From contig JAFYJX010000046.1 of NCBI GenBank assembly GCA_017537905.1, positions 1-18,116 of the forward strand: a stretch of 18,116 nt of DNA, in the 5' to 3' direction. The notes under the pieces were generated by a model. That model was not told where the DNA came from. It saw only the letters and a program-made list of their open reading frames with translations, and ran no database searches. The position numbers and the translations under genes were made by a program. Positions within the stretch are counted from its first letter, which is position 1. The number at the start of each line of letters is the position of its first letter. Shown here one piece after another: positions 6,503 to 14,562 of the stretch. Origin of the DNA: Clostridiales bacterium (GTDB lineage Bacteria; Bacillota_A; Clostridia; Saccharofermentanales; Saccharofermentanaceae).

Positions 6503-6541
6503 CCGGTCTCTCTGACTGAGACAAAGCGAAAATCATAACGG

Positions 6542-6582
6542 ATGCCTGCGGGGACTTTTCAAGAGACCCTGCAGGCATTTTA
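6542..6582 (+). terminator. Intrinsic terminator after pap
   Basis: ATGCCTGC (6542-6549) pairs with GCAGGCAT (6571-6578), with an inner GGG/CCC continuation, followed by TTTT. Confidence 0.8.
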
Positions 6583-6786
6583 AATGTTCAAAAAACGGGG
6601 GCAAAATGTGGGCAAAGTCAAACGAACCCCGCTAAATAGAGCGTTTTTTGTAGAATTTGACTACCACACAGTTGACAATACCATGCTAAAATAAATCTTG
6701 TAGTATATACCATAATTCGATTTTTACAAATAGTTTTTTCATATTTTTTAAAATATTTTTTAGAATTCTAAGAAAGGCAGGTTCGT

Positions 6787-7308
6787 ATGGGCTTTAAGAT
6801 TGGCGACAATATCGTTTATGCCGGCAGCGGCGTTTGTCAGATAGACGACATCAAAGACATCAGTTTTTTCAAAGAGAAACCTCAGAAATACTATGTTTTG
6901 AAGCCTCTCTTTGTAGCGAGATCCCAGTACGTATACGTGCCGCTCAATAATGAGGCCCAGGTAAGCAGGATCAGACCTGTCGCTTCGAAGAAGGAAGCTA
7001 TCGCCCTGATAGACAAGCTTCCGATCGATAACTGCCGCTGGATCGAGGACCGCAACGAGCGTAAGGCTACATTTACGGATATTATCGTTAACGGCACCAG
7101 GGAAGATATCGTAGGCCTGATCTATCTCATCAACAGGCATGCCGAGAAGCTCTCCAAGGAGGGCAAGCATCTGAATGCGCAGGACGAGCGCGCCCTGGTT
7201 GATGCGAGGAACAGGATGAACAACGAGATCGCAGTCGCACTTAACATGGAACCTGACGGCGTCGCCTACATGATCCATGAGAAGACGGGACTGGAAGACT
7301 TTGCATAA
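6787..7308 (+). CDS. CarD/CdnL-family RNA polymerase-binding regulator
   Basis: 173 residues. The N-terminal part (about 1-60: GDNIVYAGSGVCQIDDI, then YYVLKPLF and YVYVPL) is the Tudor-like RNA polymerase interaction domain shared by CarD, CdnL and the transcription-repair factor TRCF. It binds the polymerase β subunit. The remaining part (about 70-173) is a charged helical domain that in CarD contacts promoter DNA at the upstream edge of the bubble. The length is typical. AAAGG/CAGG motifs precede the ATG. The 284-bp gap from pap is AT-rich near the gene. It contains a TTGACA (6672-6677), but no -10 at correct spacing, so the promoter is unresolved; this would act globally, stabilising open complexes. 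There is no obvious functional link to the aromatic genes downstream. Confidence 0.88.
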   Translation: MGFKIGDNIVYAGSGVCQIDDIKDISFFKEKPQKYYVLKPLFVARSQYVYVPLNNEAQVSRIRPVASKKEAIALIDKLPIDNCRWIEDRNERKATFTDIIVNGTREDIVGLIYLINRHAEKLSKEGKHLNAQDERALVDARNRMNNEIAVALNMEPDGVAYMIHEKTGLEDFA

Positions 7309-7350
7309 AGAACGTGAAGACGGACAAACCTAGTAAATTGGTATTAGTTG

Positions 7351-7379
7351 TTGCAATATGCAAGAAGGTGTGATTTAAT
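7351..7379 (+). promoter_or_regulatory. Promoter of the aromatic leader/aroF transcript
   Basis: TTGCAA (7351-7356), a 17-bp spacer and TTTAAT (7374-7379) preceded by TG at 7371-7372 (extended -10). Predicted start about 7386, which leaves about 24 nt before the leader-peptide ATG. A TTGCA-ATA-TGCAA palindrome (about 7351-7363) overlaps the -35 and could be an operator. Confidence 0.6.
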
Positions 7380-7424
7380 AACCGCAGTTTTGATTTAAGG
7401 AGATTCCTTATGAAGACTGCGGTT
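7380..7424 (+). repeat. Inverted repeat enclosing the leader-peptide ribosome site
   Basis: AACCGCAGT (7380-7388) pairs with ACTGCGGTT (7416-7424). Inside lies a second palindrome, TAAGGA-GAT-TCCTTA (7396-7410), which contains the AAGGAG ribosome site and the first base of the leader ATG. The outer repeat is followed by TTCTTTT, so on a transcript from carD it could also act as a terminator. On a transcript starting near 7386 only part of the outer 5' arm would be present. Confidence 0.55.
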
Positions 7425-7472
7425 TTCTTTTATGCGTATAGCTATTACTACTACTTTAGGGAGACGAACTAA
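7410..7472 (+). CDS. Tyr/Phe-rich leader peptide (attenuator peptide), 20 residues
   Basis: AAGGAG lies 7 nt before ATG 7410. The 20-codon ORF ends with TAA at 7470-7472 and has FFYAYSYYYYF at residues 6-16, so 6 Tyr and 3 Phe fall within 11 codons. The four consecutive Tyr codons are 7443-7454. Such runs of the regulated amino acid, followed by an intrinsic terminator and the first gene of the matching pathway, define ribosome-mediated attenuators (as in trp and pheA leaders). The downstream gene is DAHP synthase, the pathway's committed enzyme. The peptide itself probably has no function. When charged tRNA-Tyr or tRNA-Phe is scarce, the ribosome would stall on these codons. Identification is strong from position and composition; regulation is inferred. 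Confidence 0.88.
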   Translation: MKTAVFFYAYSYYYYFRETN

Positions 7473-7480
7473 AGCGGCTT

Positions 7481-7562
7481 TTGCTAGCGCCAAAGAGAAC
7501 CAAAGATATGATTTGATTTGAATAACGCTGCAGGGTACGCGAAAAGCCCCGCAGCGTTTTTT
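7481..7562 (+). promoter_or_regulatory. Attenuator: candidate antiterminator and intrinsic terminator before aroF
   Basis: Terminator: AACGCTGC (7524-7531) pairs with GCAGCGTT (7551-7558), extended by GGG/CCC after a one-base bulge, followed by a T run (7557-7562). Candidate antiterminator: TTGCTAGCG (7481-7489) can pair with CGCTGCAG (7526-7533) with one bulged U, removing the 5' arm of the terminator. The leader stop codon lies 8 nt before this arm. A ribosome finishing the leader would cover it and allow termination, while one stalled on the Tyr run would leave it free. The terminator is clear; the alternative fold is by eye. Confidence 0.75.
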
Positions 7563-7622
7563 ATTCAAGTTGAATCAGGTAACAAATAGGGATATCCAAA
7601 CCCTTAGAAGGAGATAAAGAAA

Positions 7623-8621
7623 ATGATTGCAGTACTTAAGAACACGGCAACAAGAGAACAGATCGCGAGCCTCATCTCATGGTTCGAGGACAAGGGCCTT
7701 AAGGTAAATGAGTCAAAGGGTGAGTATTGCACCGTCTTAGGCCTTATCGGCGATACATCTACAGTAGATATCGATATGCTCCAGGGCTTGGATATCATCG
7801 AAAAGGTAACCAGAGTATCTGAGACATTTAAGAAAGCTAACAGAAAGTTCCATCCTGAGGACACAGTAGTTGATGTCGCTGGCGTTAAGATCGGCGGCGG
7901 CAATTTCGCAGTTATCGCAGGTCCTTGCTCTGTCGAGAGCGAAGAGCAGATCATGAGCGCAGCCAGAGCCGTTAAGGCTGCCGGCGCTACGATCCTTCGC
8001 GGCGGCGCTTTTAAGCCCAGAACATCACCTTACGATTTCCAGGGACTTCACGAAGAGGGCATCAGACTTCTTCTCGAAGCTAAGAAAGAAACAGGTCTTC
8101 CGATCTGCTCCGAGATAATGAGCCCTGAGCAGATCCCGGTTTTCGAGGACGTCGATTTCCTTCAGGTCGGTGCCAGGAACATGCAGAACTTCGACCTTCT
8201 TAAGGCGCTCGGTAAGACAGGCAAGCCGATCCTCTTAAAGCGCGGTCTCTCCGCTACTATCAAGGAGCTCCTGATGAGCGCCGAGTACATCATGAGCGAG
8301 GGCAACCCGAACGTTATCCTCTGCGAGAGAGGCATCAGAACATATGAGACTTACACGAGAAATACTTTCGACGTAAGCGCAATCTCAGTATTGAAGCAGA
8401 TCACACACCTGCCTGTCGTAGGTGACCCTTCGCATGCAACGGGCAAGGCAAATCTCATTAAGCCGATGTCCATGGCTGCGGTGGTTTCCGGTGCGGATGC
8501 TCTCGAGATCGAAGTTCACTGCAATCCGGAAAAGGCTCTCTCCGATGCGGCTCAGCAGCTCACGCCTGCGCAGTTCGGAGAAGTAATGGAAGCAATTGCA
8601 AAAGCAAGAAGCATTCTGTAA
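7623..8621 (+). CDS. aroF: 3-deoxy-7-phosphoheptulonate (DAHP) synthase, type Iβ with N-terminal regulatory domain
   Basis: Catalyses PEP + erythrose-4-phosphate to DAHP, the first step of the shikimate pathway. The 332 residues consist of an N-terminal ferredoxin-like domain (about 1-70) and a (β/α)8 barrel. Barrel motifs seen are AGPCSVES (from 99), [29 protein letters not shown] and [11 protein letters not shown], with the metal and substrate residues of the family. The layout and length match the Thermotoga-type enzyme, in which the ferredoxin-like domain mediates feedback inhibition by Tyr and Phe. Those are the same two amino acids that fill the leader peptide upstream, so the enzyme would be controlled at both transcription and activity. 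AAGGAG stands 9 nt before the ATG. A terminator follows, so aroF may also form a short transcript of its own. Confidence 0.95.
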   Translation: MIAVLKNTATREQIASLISWFEDKGLKVNESKGEYCTVLGLIGDTSTVDIDMLQGLDIIEKVTRVSETFKKANRKFHPEDTVVDVAGVKIGGGNFAVIAGPCSVESEEQIMSAARAVKAAGATILRGGAFKPRTSPYDFQGLHEEGIRLLLEAKKETGLPICSEIMSPEQIPVFEDVDFLQVGARNMQNFDLLKALGKTGKPILLKRGLSATIKELLMSAEYIMSEGNPNVILCERGIRTYETYTRNTFDVSAISVLKQITHLPVVGDPSHATGKANLIKPMSMAAVVSGADALEIEVHCNPEKALSDAAQQLTPAQFGEVMEAIAKARSIL

Positions 8622-8627
8622 TCACAT

Positions 8628-8658
8628 GACGCTGATATTATGTCAGCGTCTGTTTTTT
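8628..8658 (+). terminator. Intrinsic terminator between aroF and tyrA
   Basis: GACGCTGA (8628-8635) pairs perfectly with TCAGCGTC (8643-8650) around a 7-nt loop, followed by TGTTTTTT. The remaining gap up to tyrA contains TATAAG (8690-8695) but no convincing -35, so whether the later genes rely on readthrough or their own promoter is open. Confidence 0.85.
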
Positions 8659-8744
8659 ATCCGCCCGAAAAAATCTCGTGCGCGGAAAATATAAGCACAC
8701 AAACGTGCGGCTTTTAGAAGTTCGGAAAAGGAAGTGTATTTAAA

Positions 8745-9587
8745 ATGAAGATGACAGTCGGTGTAGTCGGATTAGGCCTTATAGGTGCCTCTTTCGCAAA
8801 GGCTTACAAGAGTGACGAGGAAGCTGTAGTTTACGGCTGGAACCGCACGAAGAGCATTACCCAGATGGCTCAGATGCAGGGAATCATTGATGAGGAACTG
8901 ACGGATGAGAACCTGGGAAAGTGTGATCTTGTTATCCTCTCGCTCTATCCTGAAGCCAGCATCAACTGGATGGAAGAACATAAGGAGCATTTCAACAAGG
9001 ACGGCATGATCATCGACGCATGCGGTACGAAGAGGCTTGTTTGCGAGAAGTGCTTTAAGATCGCTGAAGAGAACGGCCTTCTTTTTGTCGGCTGCCACCC
9101 GATGGCAGGAACGAAATTCTCCGGCATGACATATGCCAGATCGGACATGTTCTTCGGCGCACCGATGGTTGTCGTTCCGCCGAGATTCGACGACATGTTC
9201 CTGCTCGACAGAGTAAAGAAACTCCTGTCACCCTGCGGCTTTGGCAGTTATCACTTATCACATGCTGATGAGCACGATAAGATGATCGCCTTCACTTCGC
9301 AGATGGCGCACCTCGTTTCGAACGCATACATCAAGAGCCCTTCAGCAAGAAACCACAAGGGTTTCTCAGCAGGTTCATACAAGGACATGACGAGAGTCGC
9401 ATGGCTCAATCCTACGATGTGGACGCAGCTCTTTCTGGAGAATAAGGACAACCTGATCTTCGAGATCGACCACCTTCAGGAAGAACTCGCAAAGTACAGA
9501 AAAGCACTAGTAGATGATGATTTCGACGGTCTTAGGGAATTACTCGACGAAGGCAGAAAGATAAAAGAAGAGGTCGACGGCATATGA
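8745..9587 (+). CDS. tyrA: Prephenate dehydrogenase
   Basis: Oxidatively decarboxylates prephenate to 4-hydroxyphenylpyruvate, the tyrosine branch. The N-terminal Rossmann motif GLGLIGAS (9-16) binds NAD(P). GCHPMAG (His118) and TSQMAHLVSNA carry the family's conserved His residues, the second in the position usually written TSHLPH. At 280 residues there is no C-terminal ACT domain, which many Bacillota TyrA proteins use for tyrosine feedback. Control may therefore rest on aroF and the leader. An AAGGAAG ribosome site precedes the ATG. The stop overlaps aroB by ATGA, and this is the first gene of the tightly packed run that continues to aroQ. Its position ahead of aroB, rather than at the pathway end, is a matter of operon order only. 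Confidence 0.92.
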   Translation: MKMTVGVVGLGLIGASFAKAYKSDEEAVVYGWNRTKSITQMAQMQGIIDEELTDENLGKCDLVILSLYPEASINWMEEHKEHFNKDGMIIDACGTKRLVCEKCFKIAEENGLLFVGCHPMAGTKFSGMTYARSDMFFGAPMVVVPPRFDDMFLLDRVKKLLSPCGFGSYHLSHADEHDKMIAFTSQMAHLVSNAYIKSPSARNHKGFSAGSYKDMTRVAWLNPTMWTQLFLENKDNLIFEIDHLQEELAKYRKALVDDDFDGLRELLDEGRKIKEEVDGI

Positions 9588-10651
9588 GAACAGTCCGCGT
9601 AAACGCAGCTTCGAAAAGTTACGACGTCCTTATCGGAAAGGATGCGGCAGAGGTCCTTGGTGAAGAGGCAAAGAAAGTATGCTCCGGCGCTTTGAAGGCC
9701 CTGATCGTATCTGAGACAAATGTCGCTCCGCTCTATCTGGATACTGTTAAAGAGCAGCTCGAGAATGCAGGATTTGAAGTGATCAGTTATGTTTTCGGCG
9801 CTGGCGAACAGAATAAAGGTATCAATGAGATCTCCGGCATGTGGAACAAGATGGCTGAAGCAGGCTTTACGAGAACAGACTTCGTTGTTGGTCTTGGCGG
9901 CGGCGTAACGACTGATATGGCAGGCTTTGCGGCTGCAACTTTCCTTCGCGGCATCAAGGTCATCCAGCTCCCGACATCGCTCCTTGCGATGGTCGACGCA
10001 TCAGTTGGCGGCAAGACCGGTATCGACATTCCGATGGGAAAGAACCAGGTCGGCGCATTCTGGCAGCCGTCACTTGTCTTAGAAGATATTTCTTTCTTGA
10101 AGACACTTCCCGATGAAGTATTTACCGAAGGCATGGGCGAAGTTACAAAGCATGCTTTCATCATGGATACCGGATTGCTTACAAAACTCGAAGAGGCAAA
10201 CGGCGACATAAGATCCGATGAAGATCTTTTGGAAGAGATCGTCTTCATGAATGTCTCTGACAAAGCAAGCGTTGTAGGCGAAGATGAGACCGATAACGGC
10301 AGACGTCAGACGCTGAATTTCGGCCACACAGTAGGCCACGTAATTGAGCGCGACAGCGGCTTTACAAAGCCTCATGGAATATGCGTTGCAAAGGGTATGG
10401 GAATCGTAATTGATGCATGCGTCAGAGCAGGAACTCTTGCAGCTGAAGATGCGCAGAGGATGAAAAATCTCCTGACTCTTTATAAGCTTCCCATAACAGA
10501 TGACATCACACCCGAAGCGATCGTGGAAGGCGCCATGAACGATAAAAAGAAACGCGGCGACACTTTATCGGTTATACTTGTAAATAAGATCGGTCAGGCC
10601 GAGATAAAGAAGATGACAGCAGAGGAGTTTCTTAAGTTTTTGTCCGTATGA
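9584..10651 (+). CDS. aroB: 3-dehydroquinate synthase
   Basis: Converts DAHP to 3-dehydroquinate using NAD and a divalent metal. The 355 residues have the usual length. Motifs are GLGGGVTTDMAGFAA (around residue 104 onward; the common form has GD in place of TD), LRGIKVIQLPTSLLAMVDASVGGKTGID, GKNQVGAFWQP, a metal-ligand Glu in EGMGEVTKHAF, and the metal-binding NFGHTVGH segment. Start and stop both overlap the neighbours by ATGA, indicating translational coupling with tyrA and aroA. No ribosome site independent of coupling stands out. Confidence 0.95.
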   Translation: MRTVRVNAASKSYDVLIGKDAAEVLGEEAKKVCSGALKALIVSETNVAPLYLDTVKEQLENAGFEVISYVFGAGEQNKGINEISGMWNKMAEAGFTRTDFVVGLGGGVTTDMAGFAAATFLRGIKVIQLPTSLLAMVDASVGGKTGIDIPMGKNQVGAFWQPSLVLEDISFLKTLPDEVFTEGMGEVTKHAFIMDTGLLTKLEEANGDIRSDEDLLEEIVFMNVSDKASVVGEDETDNGRRQTLNFGHTVGHVIERDSGFTKPHGICVAKGMGIVIDACVRAGTLAAEDAQRMKNLLTLYKLPITDDITPEAIVEGAMNDKKKRGDTLSVILVNKIGQAEIKKMTAEEFLKFLSV

Positions 10652-11892
10652 AAATCTCTTGCAGAAATCTGAATCTGGATATAAAAGCGCCGCTTTCAAA
10701 GTCGGTCTTTCACAGGGAGCTCATCGTTAACTTCATACTCTGCGCGCGCGGCGCATATCTTAATGATTCCGAAGAAGATAACGATGATATAAGAGCTACC
10801 AAAGCATGTCTTCGCGCGCTCGAAAATACTGACTCCGAAGAGCTCATCCTTAACTGCAACGAGAGCGGTTCAACGCTCCGTTTCATGATCCCCGTAGCGC
10901 TTGCAGTCAAGTCTCATAATGTTAAGAAGCTTATCTTCAAAACACGCGGAAGGCTTATCGAGAGGCCCATAAAAGAGCTCGCTGACTGCCTTATGCCTTT
11001 CGGTGTTTCTATCACCAGGAATGTTGAAGCAAACGAGATCACTGTTACGGGAAATATAGAGCCCGGTCGATATGTTATCGACGGCAGTGTCTCATCGCAG
11101 TATATCTCAGGACTTCTGATGGCACTCTCGAGCTTTGATAAAGAGTCTGTCGTAGAAGTTACGGGCGGCATCGCATCAGTCCACTACATAGAACTTACGA
11201 CAGCAGCACTTGCCAAATATGGCATTAATGTCGTTAAAGACGGCGACACTTACATAGTGCCCGCAAAATCAATAAACACAGTACCTGACGGCAACTTCGA
11301 AGTCGAGGGCGACTGGAGCAACGGAGCGTTTCTGCTCTGTTTGGGAAGCCTTATCCGCGGCGGTTCCATTAAGGTAACGGGACTTAATACAGAGTCTGTT
11401 CAGGGCGACAGAGAGATATTGCATTTCCTAAAACTTGCCGGTGTGACTTTCCTTAATGAAGGCGATACTTTTTTCGTGCAGGACAGCCACACAAATACCG
11501 TAAGAAAGATCCTCGAGATGGACTGCAGCGATATTCCGGACATTGTTCCTTATATGGCAGTCGTCGGTGCGTTCAGGGCAGAGAAGACTGTTCTTAACGG
11601 AATTAAACGATTGAGGATCAAAGAGTCCGACAGGGCGAAGGCGATCACTGAAATGTTATCTGCAATAGGCGGAAATGTAACGCTCGAAGAGGACACTATT
11701 ACGATAGAATATATAGATAAGACAGCTGACGATATCGTGCTTACTTCGTCGGGCGATCACAGAATGGCGATGGCGGCAGTGCTTTGCGCGGCAGCCACCG
11801 GCAAGGATATTGAATTAGATAACATCGATTGTCTGGATAAATCTTTTCCTGAGTTCAGGAAGATAGTACAAAAGGAGTTGATCCTAAAATGA
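10648..11892 (+). CDS. aroA: 3-phosphoshikimate 1-carboxyvinyltransferase (EPSP synthase)
   Basis: Transfers the enolpyruvyl group of PEP to shikimate-3-phosphate. The 414 residues form the two-domain inverted α/β structure. Visible motifs are SKSVFHRE (17-24), ESGSTLRF (72-79), SSQYISGLLMAL, VEGDWSNGAF, RIKESDRAKAI and SGDHRMAMA (Arg372). The second motif differs from the GNAGTAMRP of class I enterobacterial enzymes and is typical of clostridial forms; the glyphosate response cannot be read from this alone. Coupled by ATGA to aroB and aroC. Confidence 0.95.
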   Translation: MKISCRNLNLDIKAPLSKSVFHRELIVNFILCARGAYLNDSEEDNDDIRATKACLRALENTDSEELILNCNESGSTLRFMIPVALAVKSHNVKKLIFKTRGRLIERPIKELADCLMPFGVSITRNVEANEITVTGNIEPGRYVIDGSVSSQYISGLLMALSSFDKESVVEVTGGIASVHYIELTTAALAKYGINVVKDGDTYIVPAKSINTVPDGNFEVEGDWSNGAFLLCLGSLIRGGSIKVTGLNTESVQGDREILHFLKLAGVTFLNEGDTFFVQDSHTNTVRKILEMDCSDIPDIVPYMAVVGAFRAEKTVLNGIKRLRIKESDRAKAITEMLSAIGGNVTLEEDTITIEYIDKTADDIVLTSSGDHRMAMAAVLCAAATGKDIELDNIDCLDKSFPEFRKIVQKELILK

Positions 11893-12980
11893 ATTCGAGC
11901 AGTACATACCAGGGCGATGCCCTCGACATAATGATCTACGGCGAGTCTCACAGTGAGGCGATCGGCGTTTATATCAACGGTCTTCCCGAAGACGTTATTC
12001 CGGATACCGCGAAAACTGCTGCATTCATGGCAAGAAGAGCGCCCGGAAAGAATGCATGGTCAACGCCCAGAAAAGAAGCCGATGAGGTTATTTTTGAGCG
12101 CAACGGATCGATGCTCCACGGATACATCATCAATACGAATACCAAGCCAAAGGACTATGCTTCGATAATGAACTGCCCGAGGCCTTCGCACGCTGATTAT
12201 GCGGCAAGGCTCATCTACGGCGACGAAGCTTCAAAGTCCGGCGGCGGTATCTTCTCGGGACGCATGACCGCGCCTCTCTGCATCGCAGGATCAATCGCTT
12301 TGCAGGAGCTTAACAAGAGGGGCGTTCAGATCAGTGCGCATCTCAAAAAAGTCGCAGGCGTCAAGGACGATTCCTATTTCGATCACGGCGTAAATGACGA
12401 GAGCTTCAGAAACAGACTCGCGATCGTTGAGAATAAGGAGTTCCCTGTTGTTGACGATGCCAAGGGCGAGCTCATGAAGGAGAAGATCGAGCAGGCGAGG
12501 ATGGACGGCGACTCTGTAGGCGGCGTCATCGAATGCGTTATCTACGGATATCCGGAAGGTATCGGAGGTCCTATATTCGACGGTATCGAAGCCAAGCTCG
12601 CGCAGATCCTCTATGCGATTCCCGCAGTTAAGGGCGTTGAATTCGGAAACGGTTTTGAGGGTTCCGATCTTAAGGGTTCTGAGAATAACGATGCATTCAC
12701 TTTTGACGAAGAAGGCGACCTTGTCTTAAAGACAAATCACAGCGGCGGAATACAGGGCGGAATAAGCCTCGGAGATGTTGCGCCCATCGTTTTCGACGTC
12801 GCGTTAAAGCCCACGCCGTCTATCTCCAAAGAGCAGGAGACAGTAGATCTGGCAGCACATAAGAATACGACAATAAGCATAGAAGGCAGACATGACCCGT
12901 GTGTCGCACCGCGTGCGGTACCGGTCGTCGAAGCTGCAGCAGCGATCGCACTTTACGACCTTTTACTTGTATCAATGTAA
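11889..12980 (+). CDS. aroC: Chorismate synthase
   Basis: Makes chorismate from EPSP with reduced FMN as cofactor. 363 residues of normal length. The N-terminal signature reads GESHSEAIGVYINGLP (His21), where most family members have GESHG. Further motifs are RRAPGKNAWSTPR, NCPRPSHADYAARLIYG, GGGIFSGRMTAPLCIAG and GRHDPCVAPRAVPVVEAAAA. The central GGGIFSGR replaces the GGGRSSAR of the best-known enzymes; I believe this variant recurs in clostridial AroC, but that is from memory of the family. The start overlaps aroA by ATGA, and the stop is 15 bp before the fusion gene. Confidence 0.93.
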   Translation: MNSSSTYQGDALDIMIYGESHSEAIGVYINGLPEDVIPDTAKTAAFMARRAPGKNAWSTPRKEADEVIFERNGSMLHGYIINTNTKPKDYASIMNCPRPSHADYAARLIYGDEASKSGGGIFSGRMTAPLCIAGSIALQELNKRGVQISAHLKKVAGVKDDSYFDHGVNDESFRNRLAIVENKEFPVVDDAKGELMKEKIEQARMDGDSVGGVIECVIYGYPEGIGGPIFDGIEAKLAQILYAIPAVKGVEFGNGFEGSDLKGSENNDAFTFDEEGDLVLKTNHSGGIQGGISLGDVAPIVFDVALKPTPSISKEQETVDLAAHKNTTISIEGRHDPCVAPRAVPVVEAAAAIALYDLLLVSM

Positions 12981-12995
12981 CGGAGGAAAAAGCCA

Positions 12996-14561
12996 ATGAG
13001 CGAGAGACCTGACTTAAACGAACTTCGTAAAAAGCTGGACGGGATCGATAACAGCATACTTGATCTCCTCGAAGAGAGAATGGCGACATGCCGCCAGATC
13101 GGAAACTTCAAGAGGGAAAACGGCTTGGACGTTTATATTCCTGCCAGGGAAGAGGAGAAGTTTAAGGCATTAGAAGAGATCGCAGGCTTCGAGAGCAGGC
13201 CTTATGTAAGAGATCTTTTCAAGACTCTTATGGACATCTCGAAAGAACACCAGAACAAGCCTGCATTCGGCGTCTTGGGCAGAACTCTCGCACATACATA
13301 TTCACCCGAGATCCACAGTCTTTTCGATTCATCTTATTCATATTCCGTAATCGAGCGTGAGCCCGAAGAATTGGAGACACTCTTCAAGAGCGGCGTTTTC
13401 AAGGGCTTTAACGTTACGATCCCTTACAAGAAAAATGCATGCGCAATGTGCGATGAATTAGACGATGCTTCGAAAACAACAGGAAGCGTTAACACTGTAC
13501 TTTTCGAAGACGGCAAGGTAAAGGGCTGGAACACAGACTATTTCGGATTCATCTACATGCTCACGAGAAAGGGCATTTCCGTTAAGGATAAGAAGGTCCT
13601 GGTGCTCGGCACGGGCGGCGCTGCATCCGCTGTATTCTATGCGCTTAAGACACTTGGCGCAGCGGAAACTTATGCGTGCGACTTAGAGACTGACATCAAC
13701 TATTCCAATGTTTACGACAGGGCAGGCGATGCCCAGGTTATCGTCAACTGCACACCTGTCGGAATGTTCCCGAAGGTAAACAATTCACTTCTCGATCTTA
13801 CGAAGTTCCCTGCGCTCGAAGCATGCGCAGACGTTGTCTACAACCCTTCGAGGACCAGGTTCCTGCAGGATGCTGAAGAGCTTGGACTTAAGACATGCGG
13901 CGGCCTTGCAATGCTCGTAGCGCTGGCATATAAGTCTTCGAGGATCTTTGCAGGCGACAAGGAAGGTGCTGAACTCCTCGGCAATCCCGACAGCGAGAAC
14001 GGCGCGGCATATGTGCCTGCTGAAGCAGCAGAACTTATCGAGAAGGTAATTAAGATACTTGAAAACCGCATGCGCAACATCACCATCATCGGCATGCCGG
14101 GTTCAGGCAAGTCGCTCCTCGCAAGAAATATCGCAGCGGTAACAGGCCGCACATTGGTTGACCTCGACATCGCATTTGCCGAGAAGTTCGGAAGAACGCC
14201 TGCAGAGGTCATTTCCGAATCCGGTGAAGAGGAATTCCGCGAAATGGAATGCGAGATCGCAGCAGAGTTCCTGCCCCAGAGCGGACTCGTTGTATCCTGC
14301 GGCGGCGGTGTCGTAACACGCGACGTCAATAAGTTCTATGTCCGCTGCAACTCCAATGTTTTCTATCTCGAGCGCCCGCTTACGGCTCTTACCGATAAGA
14401 ACAGACCGATATCCCAGCTCCACGGCGTTGAGAAGCTCTATGAACAGCGCAAGGACAAGTATGAGACATGGTGCGATTACAAGGTCTCTTACGACAGATT
14501 CGAAGAGAAGAACGATTTCTACGACAAAGCGATCGCAGACATTTTGGGAAAGCTGAAATAA
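12996..14561 (+). CDS. Trifunctional chorismate mutase-shikimate dehydrogenase-shikimate kinase fusion
   Basis: 521 residues, three domains in one frame, GGAGG 9 nt before the ATG. Residues 1-88 are an AroQ-type chorismate mutase: Arg11, Arg28, Lys39, Arg51, Glu52 and Gln86 match the E. coli active-site set nearly number for number, with Ile48 in place of Asp48. Residues 90-340 are AroE: GRTLAHTYSP (Thr101 where Ser is usual), NVTIPYKK (catalytic Lys145), GSVNTV, WNTD (Asp181), GTGGAASA (205-212), NCTPVGM. Residues 359-521 are AroK: GMPGSGKS (366-373), DLDIAF, FREME, SCGGGVV, NRP. The protein carries two consecutive pathway steps (dehydroshikimate to shikimate to shikimate-3-phosphate) and one post-chorismate step. 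All three domains look catalytically intact. No stop or frameshift separates them. Confidence 0.95.
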   Translation: MSERPDLNELRKKLDGIDNSILDLLEERMATCRQIGNFKRENGLDVYIPAREEEKFKALEEIAGFESRPYVRDLFKTLMDISKEHQNKPAFGVLGRTLAHTYSPEIHSLFDSSYSYSVIEREPEELETLFKSGVFKGFNVTIPYKKNACAMCDELDDASKTTGSVNTVLFEDGKVKGWNTDYFGFIYMLTRKGISVKDKKVLVLGTGGAASAVFYALKTLGAAETYACDLETDINYSNVYDRAGDAQVIVNCTPVGMFPKVNNSLLDLTKFPALEACADVVYNPSRTRFLQDAEELGLKTCGGLAMLVALAYKSSRIFAGDKEGAELLGNPDSENGAAYVPAEAAELIEKVIKILENRMRNITIIGMPGSGKSLLARNIAAVTGRTLVDLDIAFAEKFGRTPAEVISESGEEEFREMECEIAAEFLPQSGLVVSCGGGVVTRDVNKFYVRCNSNVFYLERPLTALTDKNRPISQLHGVEKLYEQRKDKYETWCDYKVSYDRFEEKNDFYDKAIADILGKLK

Positions 14562-14562
14562 T

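Noticed and set aside
6630..6649. CGCT/AGCG hairpin plus T6 as a terminator before carD
   Set aside because: The stem is only 4 bp with no adjacent gene lacking a terminator; the hairpin at 6542 already ends pap.
6672..6692. TTGACA ... TAAAAT as the carD promoter
   Set aside because: The spacer is only 9 bp; the next -10-like sequence (TAGTAT, 6701) leaves 23 bp. Neither is a usable distance, so no promoter is called.
7524..7562. T-box riboswitch before aroF (AGGGT then ACGCG in the terminator's 5' side)
   Set aside because: The T-box core needs a UGGN that pairs with the tRNA acceptor end; that part is missing here, and no Stem I with a specifier loop is recognisable. The Tyr/Phe leader peptide explains the region better.
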